A stretch of 64,000 nucleotides of DNA from Hydractinia symbiolongicarpus (taxonomy: Eukaryota; Cnidaria; Hydrozoa; Anthoathecata; Hydractiniidae), in NCBI RefSeq assembly GCF_029227915.1, contig NW_026633880.1:124001-188000 (forward strand). The letters run 5' to 3'. Below, in pieces: positions 38,901 to 51,976 of the stretch (position 1 is the stretch's first letter; every line of letters begins with the position of its first letter). The notes beneath the pieces were generated by a model that did not search any database, was not told the origin of the DNA, and saw nothing but the letters and a program-made list of their open reading frames with translations. Position numbers and translations under genes: made by a program.

Positions 38901-41900
38901 GTGATCCAACCGTTGTAACTCAAATGGACTGACACCGTTAGAAAGTCAATGAAATGTAGTTCTTGAAACTGTCGCTATTTCTTTAGCGCGCGATAACGGC
39001 TAGGATTGGTCCCACAATAAAAAAATGACTTTTTTTATCTTAATTCTTAAATGAAGCGCTACCACAGAGCCCAGTGTAATCGCTGAGTTTCGGCAATCAT
39101 GTCAAGTTAACAAGAATGTTATTTCTTGGAGTCCAATTGTCTCCTTTATCACATTTATCAGGAGACAGTCCAAAGTTAGTTCAATTAAGTCCCACAGTCA
39201 ATCGTTTCATAGTTAAAAGCGACGCAATCTAGTAGTATCAGAAAAATATCGCTAAATACATGTTGGTACGTATTTGTGACCAAACCGTTGTAACTGAAAG
39301 GGACTGACACCGTTAGAAAGTCAATGAAATGTAGTTCTTGAAACTGTCGCTATCTCTTCAGCGCGCGATAACAGATAGGATTGGTCCCACAATAAAAAAA
39401 TGACTTTTTCTATCTTAATTCTTAAATGAAGCGCTACCACAGAGCCCAGTGTAATCGCTGAGTTTCGGCAATCATGTCAAGTTAACAAGAATGTTATTTC
39501 TTGGAGTCCAATTGTCTCATTTATCACATTTATCAGGACACAGTCCAAAGTTAATTCAATTAACTCCCACAGTCAATCGTTTCATAGTTAAAAGCGATGC
39601 AACCTAGTAGTATCAGAAAAATATGGCTAAATACATGTTGGTATGAATATGTGACCAAACCGTTGTAACTGAAACGGACTGAAACCGTTAGAAATTCAAT
39701 GAAATTTAGTTTTTGAAACAGTCGCTATTTCTTCAGCGCGCGAAAACGGATGGGATTGGTCCCACAGTAAAGAATGACTTATTTATCTAAACTCCTAAAT
39801 GAAGCGCTACCACAGCGGCCAGTGTAATCGCTGAGTTCCGGCAATCACGTCAAATTAAGAAGAATGTTATTTCTTGGAGTCCAATTGTCTGATTTTTCAC
39901 ATTTATCAGGTCACAGCCCAAAGTTAGTTCAATTAAGTCCCACAGTCAACGTTTCATTGTTAAAAGCGATGCAGCCTAGCAATATCAGAAAATTATCGAT
40001 AAATACATGTTGGTACAAATATGTGACCAAACCGTTGTAACTGAAACGGACTGACACCGTTAGAAATTCAATGAAATTTAGTTTTTGAAACTGTTGCTAT
40101 TTCTTCGGCGCGCGATATAGGATAGGATTGTTCCCACAGTAAAAAATGATTTATTTATCTAAACTCTTAAATGAAGCGCTACCACAGCGGCCAGTGTAAT
40201 CGCTGAGTTCCGGCAATCACGTCAAATTTAGAAGAATGTTATTTCTTGGAGTCCAATTGTCTCATTTATCACATTTATCAGATCACTGTCCAAAGTTAGT
40301 TCAATTAAGTACCACAGTCAATCGTTTCATTGTTAAAGGCGATGCAACCTAGTAATATCTGAATAATATCGCTAAATACATGTTGGTACGAATATGTGAC
40401 CCAACCGTTGTAACTCAAACGGACTGACACCGTTAGAAAGTCAATGAAATGTAGTTTTTGAAACTGTCGCTATTTCCTCAGCGCGCGATAACGGATAGGA
40501 TTGGTCCAAAAGTAAAGAATGACTTATTTATCTAAACTCTTAAATGAAGCGCTACCACAGCGGCCAGTGTAATCGCTGAGTTCAGGCTATCACGTCAAAT
40601 TTAGAAGAATGTTATTTCTTGGAGTCCAATTGTCTGATTTTTCACATTTATCAGGTCACAGTCCAAAGTTAGTTCAATTAAGTCCCACAGTCAACGTTTC
40701 ATAGTTAAAAGCGATGCAACCTAGTAGTATCAGAAAAATATCGCTAAATACATGTTGGTATGAATATGTGACCAAACCGTTGTAACTGAAACGGACTGAC
40801 ACCGTTAGAAATTCAATGAAATTTAGTTTTTGAAACAGTCGCTATTTCTTCAGCGCGCGATAACGGACGGGATTGATCCCACAGTAAAGAATGACTTATT
40901 TATCTAAACTCCTAAATGAAGCACTACCACAGCGGCCAGTGTAATCGCTGAGTTCCGGCAATCACGTCAAATTAAGAAGAATGTTATTTCTTGGAGTCCA
41001 ATTGTCCGATTTTTCACATTTATCAGGTCACAGCCCAAAGTTAGTTCAATTAAGTCCCACAGTCAACGTTTCATAGTTAAAAGCGATGCAACCTAGTAAT
41101 GTTAGAAAAATATCGCTAAATACATGTTGGTACGAATATGTGACCAAACCGTTTTAACTGAAACGGACTGACACCGTTAGAAAGTCAATGAAATTTAGTT
41201 TTTGAAACTGTCGCTATTTCTTCAGCGCGCGATAACGGATAGGATTGATCCCACAGTAAAAAATGATTTATTTATCTAAACTCTTAAATGAAGCGCTACC
41301 ACAGCGGCCAGTGTAATCGCTGAGTTCCGGCAATCACGTCAAATTTAGAAGAATGTTATTTCTTGGAGTCCAATTGTCTGATTTTTCACATTTATCAGGT
41401 CACAGTCCAAAGTTAGTTCAATTAAGTCCCACAGTCAACGTTTCATAGTTAAAAGCGATGCAACCTAGTAATGTTAGAAAAATATCGCTAAATACATGTT
41501 GGTACGAATATGTGATCCAACCGTTGTAACTCAAATGGACTGACACCGTTAGAAAGTCAATGAAATGTAGTTCTTGAAACTGTCGCTATTTCTTTAGCGC
41601 GCGATAACGGCTAGGATTGGTCCCACAATAAAAAAATGACTTTTTTTATCTTAATTCTTAAATGAAGCGCTACCACAGAGCCAAGTGTAATCGCTGAGTT
41701 TCGGCAATCATGTCAAGTTAACAAGAATGTTATTTCTTGGAGTCCAATTGTCTCCTTTATCACATTTATCAGGAGACAGTCCAAAGTTAGTTCAATTAAG
41801 TCCCACAGTCAATCGTTTCATAGTTAAAAGCGACGCAATCTAGTAGTATCAGAAAAATATCGCTAAATACATGTTGGTACGTATTTGTGACCAAACCGTT
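36000..41900 (+). repeat. Higher-order repeat block with 3-mer, 7-mer and 10-mer offsets (1117, 2611, 3728 bp)
   Basis: The private variant GGTCCAAAAGTAAAG occurs at 36775, 37892 and 40503, with offsets of 1117 and 2611 bp (three and seven monomers, together 3728 bp or ten). GTTCCGGCTATCACG at about 36852 and 37969 confirms the 1117-bp step; the 40.57-kb copy has the further change TTCAGGC. GCGATATAGGATAGGATTG marks the same series near 34521, 36385, 37502 and 40112. Confidence 0.8.
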
Positions 41901-42899
41901 GTAACTGAAAGGGACTGACACCGTTAGAAAGTCAATGAAATGTAGTTTTTGAAACTGTCGCTATCTCTTCAGCGCGCGATAACGGATAGGATTGGTCCCA
42001 CAGTAAAGAATGACTTATTTATCTAAACTCCTAAATGAAGCGCTACCACAGCGGCCAGTGTAATCGCTGAGTTCCGGCAATCACGTCAAATTAAGAAGAA
42101 TGTAATTTCCTGGAGTCCAATTGTCTGATTTTTCACATTTATCAGGTCACATCCCAAAGTTAGTTCAATTAAGTTCCACAGTCAATCGTTTCATTGTTAA
42201 AAGCGATGCAACCTAATAATATCAGAAAAATATCGCTAAATACATGTTGGTACGAATATGTGACCCAACCGTTGTAACTCAAACGGACTGACACCGTTAG
42301 AAAGTCAATGAAATGTAGTTTTTGAAACTGTCGCTATTTCCTCAGCGCGCGATAACGGATAGGATTGGTCCCACAGTAAAGAATGACTTATTTATCTAAA
42401 CTCTTAAATGAAGCGCTACCACAGCGGCAAGTGTAATCGCTGAGTTCCGACAATCACGTCAAATTTAGAAGAATGTCATTTCTTGGAGTCCAATTGTCTG
42501 ATTTTTCACATTTATCAGGTCACAGTCCAAAGTTAGTTCAATTAAATCCCACAGTTAACGTTTCATTGTTAAAAGCGATGCAACCTAGTAATATCAAAAA
42601 AATATGGCTAAATACATGTTGGTACGAATATGTGACACAACCGTTGAAACTCAAACGGACTGACACCGTTAGAAAGACAATGAAATGTAGTTTTTGAAAC
42701 TGTCGCTATTTCCTCAGCGCGCGATAACGGCTAGTATTTGTCCCACAATAAAAAAATGACTTTTTTTATCTTAATTCTTAAATGAAGCGCTACCACAAAG
42801 CCCCGTGTAATCGCTGAGTTTCGGCAATCATGTCAAGTTAACAAGAATGTTATTTCTTTGAGTCCAATTGTCTCCTTTATCACATTTATCAAGAGACAG

Positions 42900-45800
42900 T
42901 CCAAAGTTAGTTCAATTAAGTCCCACGGTCAATCGTTTCATAGTTAAAGCAACGCAACATAGTAATATCTGAAAAATATCGCTAAATACATGTTGGTACG
43001 TATTTGTGACCAAATCGTTGTCACTGAAAGGGACTGACACCGTTAGAAAGTCAATGAAATGTAGTTTTTGAAACTGTCGCTATTTCTTCAGCGCACGATA
43101 ACGGATAGGATTGGTCCCACAGTAAAAAATGACTTATTTATCTAAACTCCTAAATGAAGCGCTACCACAGCGGCCAGTGTAATCGCTGAGTTCCGGCAAG
43201 CGCGTCAAATTAAGAAGAATGTTATTTCTTGGAGTCCAATTGTCTGATTTTTCACATTTATCAGGTCACAGCCCAAAGTTAGTTCAATTAAGTCCCACAG
43301 TCAACGTTTCATTGTTAAAACGATGCAACCTAGTAGTATCAAAAAAATATCGCTAAATACATGTTGGTACGAATATGTGACACAACCGTTGAAACTCAAA
43401 CGGACTGACACCGTTAGAAAGTCAATGAAATGTAGTTTTTGAAACTGTCGCTATTTCCTCAGCGCGCGATAATGGCTAGGATTGGTCCTACAATAAAAAA
43501 AATGACTTCTTTATCTTAATTTTTAAATGAAGAGCTACCACAGAGCCCAGTGTAATCCCTGAGTTCCGGCAATCCCGTCAAATTAAGAAGAATGTTATTT
43601 CTTGGAGTCCAATTGTCTCATTTATCACATTTATCTGGTCAGAGTCCAAAGTTAGTTCAATTAAGTCACACAGTCAATCGTTTTATAGTTAAAAGCGATG
43701 GAACCTAGTAATATCAGAAAATTATCGCTAAATACATGTTGGTACGAATATGTGACCAAACCGTTGTAACTGAAACGGACTGACACCGTTAGAAAGTCAA
43801 TGAAATTTAGTTTTTGAAACTGTCGCTATTTCTTCAGCGCGCTATAACGGATAGGATTGGTCCCACAGTATAAAATGACTTATTTATCTAAACTCTTAAA
43901 TGAAGCGCTACCACAGCGGCCAGTGTAATCGCTGAGTTCCGGCAATCACGTCAAATTTAGAAGAATGTTATTTCTTGGAGTCCAATTGTCCCCTGTATCA
44001 CATTTATTAGGTGACAGTCCAAAGTTAGCTCAATTAAGTCCCACAGTCAATCGTTTCATAGTTAAAAGCGATGCATCCTAGCAATATTAGAAAAATATCG
44101 CTAAATACATGTTGGTACGAATATGTGACCCAACCGTTGTAACTCAAATGGACTGACACCGTTAGAAAGTCAATGAAATGTAGTTCTTGAAACTGTCGCT
44201 ATTTCTTTAGCGCGCGATAAGGGCTAGGATTTGGTCCCACAATAAAAAAATGATTTTTTTTATCTTAATTCTTAAATGAAGCGCTACCACAGAGCCCAGT
44301 GTAATCGCTGAGTTTCGGCAATCATGTCAAGTTAACAAGAATGTTATTTCTTGGAGTCCAATTGTCTCCTTTATCACATTTATCAGGGGACTGTCCAAAG
44401 TTAGTTTAATTAAGTCCCACAGTCAACGTTTCATTTGTAAAAGCGATGCAACCTAGTAGTATCAAAAAAATATCGCTAAATACATGTTGTAACGAATATG
44501 TGACACAACCGTTGAAACTCAAACGGACTGACACCGTTAGAAATTCAATGAAATTTAGTTTTTGAAACTGTCGCTATTTCTTCAGCGCGCGATAACGGAT
44601 AGGATTGGTCCCTCAGTAAAAAATGACTTATTTATCTAAACTCTTAAATCAAGCGCTACCACAGCGGCCAGTGTAATCGCTGAGTTCCGGCAATCACGTC
44701 AAATTTAGAAGAATATTATTTCTTGGAGTCCAATTGTCTCCTTTATCACATTTATCAGGTGACAGTCCAAAGTTAGCTCAATTAAGTCCCACAGTCAATC
44801 GTTTCATAGTTAAAAGCGATGCAACCTAGTAATATTAGAAAAATATCGCTAAATACATGTTGGTACGAATATGTGACCCAACCGTTGTAACTCAAATGGA
44901 CTGACACCGTTAGAAAGTCAATGAAATGTAGTTCTTGAAACTGTCGCTATTTCTTTAGCGCGTGATAACGGCTAGGATTGGTCCCACAATAAAAAAATGA
45001 CTTTTTTTATCTTAACTCTTAAATGAAGCGCTACCACAGCGGCCAGTGTAATCGCTCAGTTCCGGCAATCACTTCAAATTAAGAAGAATGTTATTTCTTG
45101 GTGTCCAATTGTCTCATTTATCACATTTATCAGGTCACAGGACAAAGTTAGTTCAATTAAGTCCCACAGTCAATCGTTTCATAGTTAAAAGCGATGCAAC
45201 CTAGTAACATCAGAAAAATATCGCTAAATACATGTTGGTACGAATATGTGACCAAACCGTTGTAACTGAAACGGACTGACAACGTTAGAAATTCAATGAA
45301 ATTTAGTTTTTGAAACAGTCGCTATTTCTTCAGCGCGCGATAACGGATAGGATTGATCCCACGGTAAAGAATGACTTATTTATCTAAACTCCTAAATGAA
45401 GCGCTACTACAGCGGCCAGTCTAATCGCTGAGTTCCGGTAATCACGTCAAATTAAGAAGAATGGTATTTCTTGGAGTCCAATTGTCTGACTTTACACATT
45501 TATCAAGAGACAGTCCAAAGTTAGTTCAATTAAGTCCCACGGTCAATCGTTTCATAGTTAAAGCAACGCAACATAGTAATATCTGAAAAATATCGCTAAA
45601 TACATGTTGGTACGTATTTGTGACCAAACTGTTGTCACTGAAAGGGACTGACACCGTTAGAAAGTCAATGAAATGTAGTTCTTGAAACTGTCGCTATTTC
45701 TTTAGCGCGCGATAACGGCTAGGATTTGGTCCCACAATAAAAAAATGACTTTTTTTATCTTAATTCTTAAATGAAGCGCTACCACAGAGCCCAGTGTAAT

Positions 45801-48800
45801 CGCTGAGTTTCGGCAATCATGTCAAGTTAACAAGAATGTTATTTCTTGGAGTCCAATTGTCTCCTTTATCACATTTATCAGGGGACTGTCCAAAGTTAGT
45901 TTAATTAAGTCCCACAGTCAACGTTTCATTTGTAAAAGCGATGCAACCTAGTAGTATCAAAAAAATATCGCTAAATACATGTTGTAACGAATATGTGACA
46001 CAACCGTTGAAACTCAAACGGACTGACACCGTTAGAAATTCAATGAAATTTAGTTTTTGAAACTGTCGCTATTTCTTTAGCGCGTGATAACGGCTAGGAT
46101 TGGTCCCACAATAAAAAAATGACTTTTTTTATCTTAATTCTTAAATGAAGCGCTACCACAGCGGCCAGTGTAATCGCTCAGTTCCGGCAATCACGTCAAA
46201 TTAAGAAGAATGTTATTTCTTGGTGTCCAATTGTCTCATTTATCACATTTATCAGGTCACAGGACAAAGTTAGTTCAATTAAGTCCCACAGTCAATCGTT
46301 TCATTGTTAAAAGCGATGCAACCTAGTAACATCAGAAAAATATCGCTAAATACATGTTGGTACGAATATGTGACCAAACCGTTGTAACTGAAACGGACTG
46401 ACAACGTTAGAAATTCAATGAAATTTAGTTTTTGAAACAGTCGCTATTTCTTCCGCGCGCGATAACGGATAGGATTGATCCCACGGTAAAGAATGACTTA
46501 TTTATCTAAACTCCTAAATGAAGCGCTACTACAGCGGCCAGTCTAATCGCTGAGTTCCGGTAATCACGTCAAATTAAGAAGAATGGTATTTCTTGGAGTC
46601 CAATTGTCTGACTTTACACATTTATCAAGAGACAGTCCAAAGTTAGTTCAATTAAGTCCCACGGTCAATCGTTTCATAGTTAAAGCAACGCAACATAGTA
46701 ATATCTGAAAAATATCGCTAAATACATGTTGGTACGTATTTGTGACCAAACCGTTGTCACTGAAAGGGACTGACACCGTTAGAAAGTCAATGAAATGTAG
46801 TTTTTGAAACTGTCGCTATTTCTTCAGCGCACGATAACGGATAGGATTGGTCCCACAGTAAAGAATGACTTATTTATCTAAACTCCTAAATGAAGCGCTA
46901 CCACAGCGGCCAGTGTAATCGCTGAGTTCCGGCAAGCGCGTCAAATTAAGAAGAATGTTATTTCTTGGAGTCCAATTGTCTGATTTTTCACATTTATCAG
47001 GTCACAGCCCAAAGTTAGTTCAATTAAGTCCCACAGTCAACGTTTCATTGTTAAAACGATGCAACCTAGTAGTATCAAAAAAATATCGCTAAATACATGT
47101 TGGTACGAATATGTGACACAACCGTTGAAACTCAAACGGACTGACACCGTTAGAAAGTCAATGAAATGTAGTTTTTGAAACTGTCGCTATTTCCTCAGCG
47201 CGCGATAATGGCTAGGATTGGTCCTACAATAAAAAAAATGACTTCTTTATCTTAATTTTTAAATGAAGAGCTACCACAGAGCCCAGTGTAATCCCTGAGT
47301 TCCGGCAATCCCGTCAAATTAAGAAGAATGTTATTTCTTGGAGTCCAATTGTCTCATTTATCACATTTATCAGGTCAGAGTCCAAAGTTAGTTCAATTAA
47401 GTCCCACAGTCAATCGTTTTATAGTTAAAAGCGATGGAACCTAGTAATATCAGAAAATTATCGCTAAATACATGTTGGTACGAATATGTGACCAAACCGT
47501 TGTAACTGAAACGGACTGACACCGTTAGAAAGTCAATGAAATTTAGTTTTTGAAACTGTCGCTATTTCTTCAGCGCGCGATAACGGATAGGATTGGTCCC
47601 ACAGTATAAAATGACTTATTTATCTAAACTCTTAAATGAAGCGCTACCACAGCGGCCAGTGTAATCGCTGAGTTCCGGCAATCACGTCAAATTTAGAAGA
47701 ATGTTATTTCTTGGAGTCCAATTGTCTCCTTTATCACATTTATAAGGTGACAGTCCAAAGTTAGCTCAATTAAGTCCCACAGTCAATCGTTTCATAGTTA
47801 AAAGCGATGCATCCTAGCAATATTAGAAAAATATCGCTAAATACATGTTGGTACGAATATGTGACCCAACCGTTGTAACTCAAATGGACTGACACCGTTA
47901 GAAAGTCAATGAAATGTAGTTCTTGAAACTGTCGCTATTTCTTTAGCGCGCGATAAGGGCTAGGATTTGGTCCCACAATAAAAAAATGACTTTTTTTATC
48001 TTAATTCTTAAATGAAGCGCTACCACAGAGCCCAGTGTAATCGCTGAGTTTCGGCAATCATGTCAAGTTAACAAGAATGTTATTTCTTGGAGTCCAATTG
48101 TCTCCTTTATCACATTTATCAGGAGACTGTCCAAAGTTAGTTTAATTAAGTCCCACAGTCAACGTTTCATTGTTAAAAGCGATGCAACCTAGTAGTATCA
48201 AAAAAATATCGCTAAATACATGTTGTAACAAATATGTGACCCAACCGTTGAAACTCAAACGGACTGACACCGTTAGAAAGTCAATGAAATTTAGTTTTTG
48301 AAACTGTCGCTATTTCTTCAGCGCGCGATAACGGATAGGATTGATCCCTCAGTAAAAAATGACTTATTTATCTAAACTCTTAAATGAAGCGCTACCACAG
48401 CGGCCAGTGTAATCGCTGAGTTCCAGCAATCACGTCAAATTTAGAAGAATGTTATTTCTTGGAGTCCAATTGTCTCCTTTATCACATTTATCAGGTGACA
48501 TTCCAAAGTTAGCTCAATTAAGTCCCACAGTCAATCGTTTCATAGTTAAAAGCGATGCAACCTAGTAATATTAGAAAAATATCGCTAAATACATGTTGGT
48601 ACGAATATGTGACCCAACCGCTGTAACTCAAATGGACTGACACCGTTAGAAAGTCAATGAAATGTAGTTCTTGAAACTGTCGCTATTTCTTTAGCGCGTG
48701 ATAACGGCTAGGATTGGTCCCACAATAAAAAAATGACTTTTTTTATCTTAATTCTTAAATGAAGCGCTACCACAGCGGCCAGTGTAATCGCTAAGTTCCG

Positions 48801-49050
48801 GCAATCACGTCAAATTAAGAAGAATGTTATTTCTTGGTGTCCAATTGTCTCATTTATCACATTTATCAGGTCACAGGACAAAGTTAGTTCAATTAAGTCC
48901 CACAGTCAACGTTTCATTGTTAAAAGCGATGCAACCTAGTAGTATCAAAAAAATATCGCTAAATACATGTTGGTACGAATATGTGACACAACCGTTGAAA
49001 CTCAAACGGACTGACACCGTTAGAAAGTCAATGAAATGTAGTTTTTGAAA
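42900..49050 (+). repeat. Higher-order repeat block with 7-mer, 3-mer and 10-mer offsets (2614, 1122, 3736 bp)
   Basis: TAGTTAAAGCAACGCAACAT, a variant lacking one A, occurs at 42941, 45555 and 46677 (offsets 2614 and 1122 bp; seven and three monomers). The monomer with ACTTCTTTATC and GAAGAGCTACC occurs at 43505 and 47241, a 3736-bp or ten-monomer offset. A related derivative with CTTCTTTTTC lies at about 49110. The order of steps is the reverse of that in the 36-42 kb block, but the total period is nearly the same. Confidence 0.8.
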
Positions 49051-50835
49051 CTGTCGCTATTTCCTCAGCGCGCGATAATGGCTAGGATTGGTCCCACAAT
49101 AAAAAAATTGACTTCTTTTTCTTAATTCTTAAATGAAGAGCTACCACAGAGCCCAGTGTAATCCCTGAGTTCCGGCAATCACGTCAAATTAAGAAGAATG
49201 TTATTTCTTGGAGTCCAATTGTCTCATTTATCACATTTATCAGGTGAGAGTCCAAAGTTAGTTCAATTAAGTCCCACAGTCAATCGTTTTATAGTTAAAA
49301 GCGATGCAACCTAGTAATATCAGAAAATTATCGCTAAATACATGTTGGTACGAATATGTGACCAAACCGTTGTAACTGAAACGGACTGACACCGTCAGAA
49401 AGTCAATGAAATTTAGTTTCTGAAACTGTCGCTATTTCTTCAGCGCCCGATAACGGATAGGATTGGTCCCACAGTAAAAAATGACTTATTTATCTAAACT
49501 CTTAAATGAAGCGCTACCACAGCGGCCAGTGTAATCGCTGAGTTCGGCAATCACGTCAAATTTAGAAGAATGTTATTTCTTGGAGTTCAATTGTCTCCTT
49601 TATCACATTTATTAGGTGACAGTCCAAAGTTACCTCAATTAAGTCCCACAGTCAATCGTTTCATAGTTAAAAGCGATGCAACCTAGCAATATTAGAAAAA
49701 TATCGCTAAATACATGTTGGTACGAATATGTGACCAACCGTTGTAACTCAAATGGACTGACACCGTTAGAAAGTCAATGAAATGTAGTTCTTGAAACTGT
49801 CGCTATTTCTTTAGCGCGCGATAACGGCTAGGATTGGTCCCACAGTAAAAAAAGACTTATTTGTCTAAACTCTTAAATGAAGCGCTTCCAGCCCGCCCAG
49901 TGCAATTTCTATGTTTCAGCAATAATGTCAAATTACAAACAATGTTATTTCTTGGAGTCCAATTGTCTCATTTATCACATTTATAAAGGGAAAGTGCGAA
50001 ATTACTTCAATTAAGTCTCACAGTTAATCGTTTCGCTGTTAAAAGCGATGCAACCTAGTAATGTCTGAAAAATATTGCTATATACATGTTGGTATGAATA
50101 TGTGACGCAACTCTTGGAACTCAAACGGACTGATACCGTTATAAAATCAAAGGAATGCAGTTGTTGAAACTGTCTCTATGTTTTCAGCGCGGTAATGGTT
50201 AGGATTGGTTCCACAGCAAGAAATGACTTACTTACATAAATTTCTAAATAAAGCACTATCCTAGCGCCCAGTGTAAATTCTGAGTTCCAGCAATCATGTC
50301 AAATTACGAACAATGTTATTTCTTGGAATCCAATTGTCTCATTTATCACATTTATAAGGGGAAAGTCCGAAATTACTTCAATTAAGTCTCACAGTCAAAC
50401 GTTTCACTGCTAAAAGCGATGCAACTTGATAATGTCTGAAAAATATCGCTATACACATGTTGGTACGAACATGTGACGCAACTTTTATAACTCTCACGGA
50501 GTGATACCGTTAGAAAGTCAATGAAATATAGTTTTTGAAACTGTCTCTAATTCTTCAGCTCGCGCTAACGGCTAGGATTGGTTCCACAGTAAAAATGACT
50601 AATTTACATCAATTTTTAAATAAAGCACTATCACAGCGCTCAGTGTAATTTCTGCGTTCCAGCAATCATTTTAATTAAGAAGAATGTTGTTTCATGGAGT
50701 CCAATTGTCTTATTTATCACATATATAAGGTCAACGTCCAAAATCAGTTCAATTAAGTCCCACAGTAAATCATTTTACTGTTAAAAGCGATGCAACCTAT
50801 TAATGTCTCCCAAATATGGCTGAACACATGTTGGT

Positions 50836-50850
50836 ACGAATAACTGTCTC
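50836..50850 (+). repeat. Truncation junction in a marginal monomer (about 72 bp missing)
   Basis: GGTACGAATA runs directly into ACTGTCTCTAATTC. Other marginal monomers have about 70 bases between these words, including GTGACGCAAC and GATACCGTTATAA. The shortfall matches the 1047-bp rather than about 1119-bp spacing across it. Confidence 0.8.
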
Positions 50851-51691
50851 TAATTCTTCGGCGCGTGCTAACGGCTAGGATTGGTCCCACATTAAAAAAT
50901 GACTTACTTGTTTAAATTCTTAAATAAAGCGCTTCCAGCCCGCCCAGTGCAATTTCTACGTTTCAGCAATAATGTCAAATTACAAACAATGTTATTTCTT
51001 GGAGTCCAATTGTCTCATTTATCACATTTATAAAGGGAAAGTGTGAAATTACTTCAATTAAGTCTCACAGTTAATCGTTTCACTGTTAAAAGCGATGCAA
51101 CCTAGTAATGTCTGAAAAATATCGCTATATACATGTTGGTATGAATATGTGACGCAACCCTTGGAACTCAAACGGACTGATACCGTTATAAAATCAAAGG
51201 AATGCAGTTGTTGAAACTGTCTCTATGTTTTCAGCGCGGTAATGGTTAGGATTGGTTCCACAGCAAGAAATGACTTACTTACATAAATTTCTAAATAAAG
51301 CACTATCCTAGCGCCCAGAGTAAATTCTGAGTTCCAGCAATCATTTCAAATTAAGAAAAATGTTATTTCTTGGAGTCCAATTGTCTCATTTATCACATAT
51401 ATAAGGTCAACGTCCAAAATCAGTTCAATTAAGTCCCACAGTAAATCATTTCACTGTTAAAAGCGATGCAACCTATTAATGTCTCCCAAATATCGCTGAA
51501 CACATGTTGGTAAGAATATGTGACGCAACCGTTGGAACTCAAACGAACTGATACCGTTATAAAATCAAAGAAATGCAGTTGTAGAAACTGTCTCTATTTC
51601 TTCAGCGCGTGCTAACGGCTAGGATTGGTTCCAGAGTACGAAGTGGCTTATTTATCTAAATTTCTAAATAAAGCACTATCACAGCGCCCAG

Positions 51692-51976
51692 TGTAATTTC
51701 CAATTATCTTATTTATCACATTTATAAGGTCAAAGTCTAAAATCAGTTCAATTAAGTCCCACAGTAAATCATTCACTGTTAAAAGCGATGCAACCTATTA
51801 TTGTCTCCAAAATATGGCTGAGCACATGTTGTTACGAATATGTGACGCAACCGTTGCAACTCAAACGAACTGATACCGTTATAAAATCAAAGGAATGCAG
51901 TTTTTGAAACTGTCTCTAATTCTTCAGCGCGCACTTACGGCTAGGATTGGTTCCACAGTAAAAATGAATTTAAATA
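51692..51976 (+). repeat. Two further truncation junctions in marginal monomers
   Basis: At about 51700, GTGTAATTTC joins CAATTATCTT. About 50 bases containing GAGTTCCAGCAATCAT and the monomer start word are missing. At about 51968, CAGTAAAAATGAA joins TTTAAATAAAGCG, with about 20 bases missing. A similar short deletion lies at about 57899 (AAAAAATG joined to TAAATAAAGCG). Such internal losses are nearly absent from the core, apart from 12589. Confidence 0.75.

Larger units (their letters stand above)
1..49880 (+). repeat. Satellite array, homogenised zone (about 374-bp monomer, head to tail)
   Basis: Continuous tandem array of one monomer family, every copy in the same orientation. The landmark GAGTCCAATTGTCTC recurs at about 721, 1095, 1468, 1839, 2212, 2586 and 2959, giving monomer lengths of 371-374 bp, and it can be followed to about 49.6 kb. 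Neighbouring monomers differ mainly by substitutions and homopolymer length changes. Sets of monomers share diagnostic variants at fixed multi-monomer offsets, so the array is built of higher-order repeats. Nothing suggests coding: open frames do not exceed 84 codons and simply recur with the monomer. The length is close to two nucleosome repeats, which is common for satellites. A centromeric or pericentromeric role is possible but not shown by sequence. I do not recognise the family by name. Confidence 0.97.

Noticed and set aside
5191-49048. Recurring 74-codon open frames on the plus strand of the satellite (first at 5191-5415)
   Set aside because: They occur at the same phase of the monomer and appear or vanish with single-base indels. 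They show no conserved protein features; these are satellite by-products, not genes.
1-49880. CRISPR array
   Set aside because: The repeat unit is a continuous 374-bp monomer without short repeats and unique spacers, and the DNA is eukaryotic in character.
1-49880. CENP-B box in the satellite monomer
   Set aside because: The closest word, on the minus strand (TTCGTACCAACATG), keeps only the TTCG-4-A part and lacks the CGGG half.
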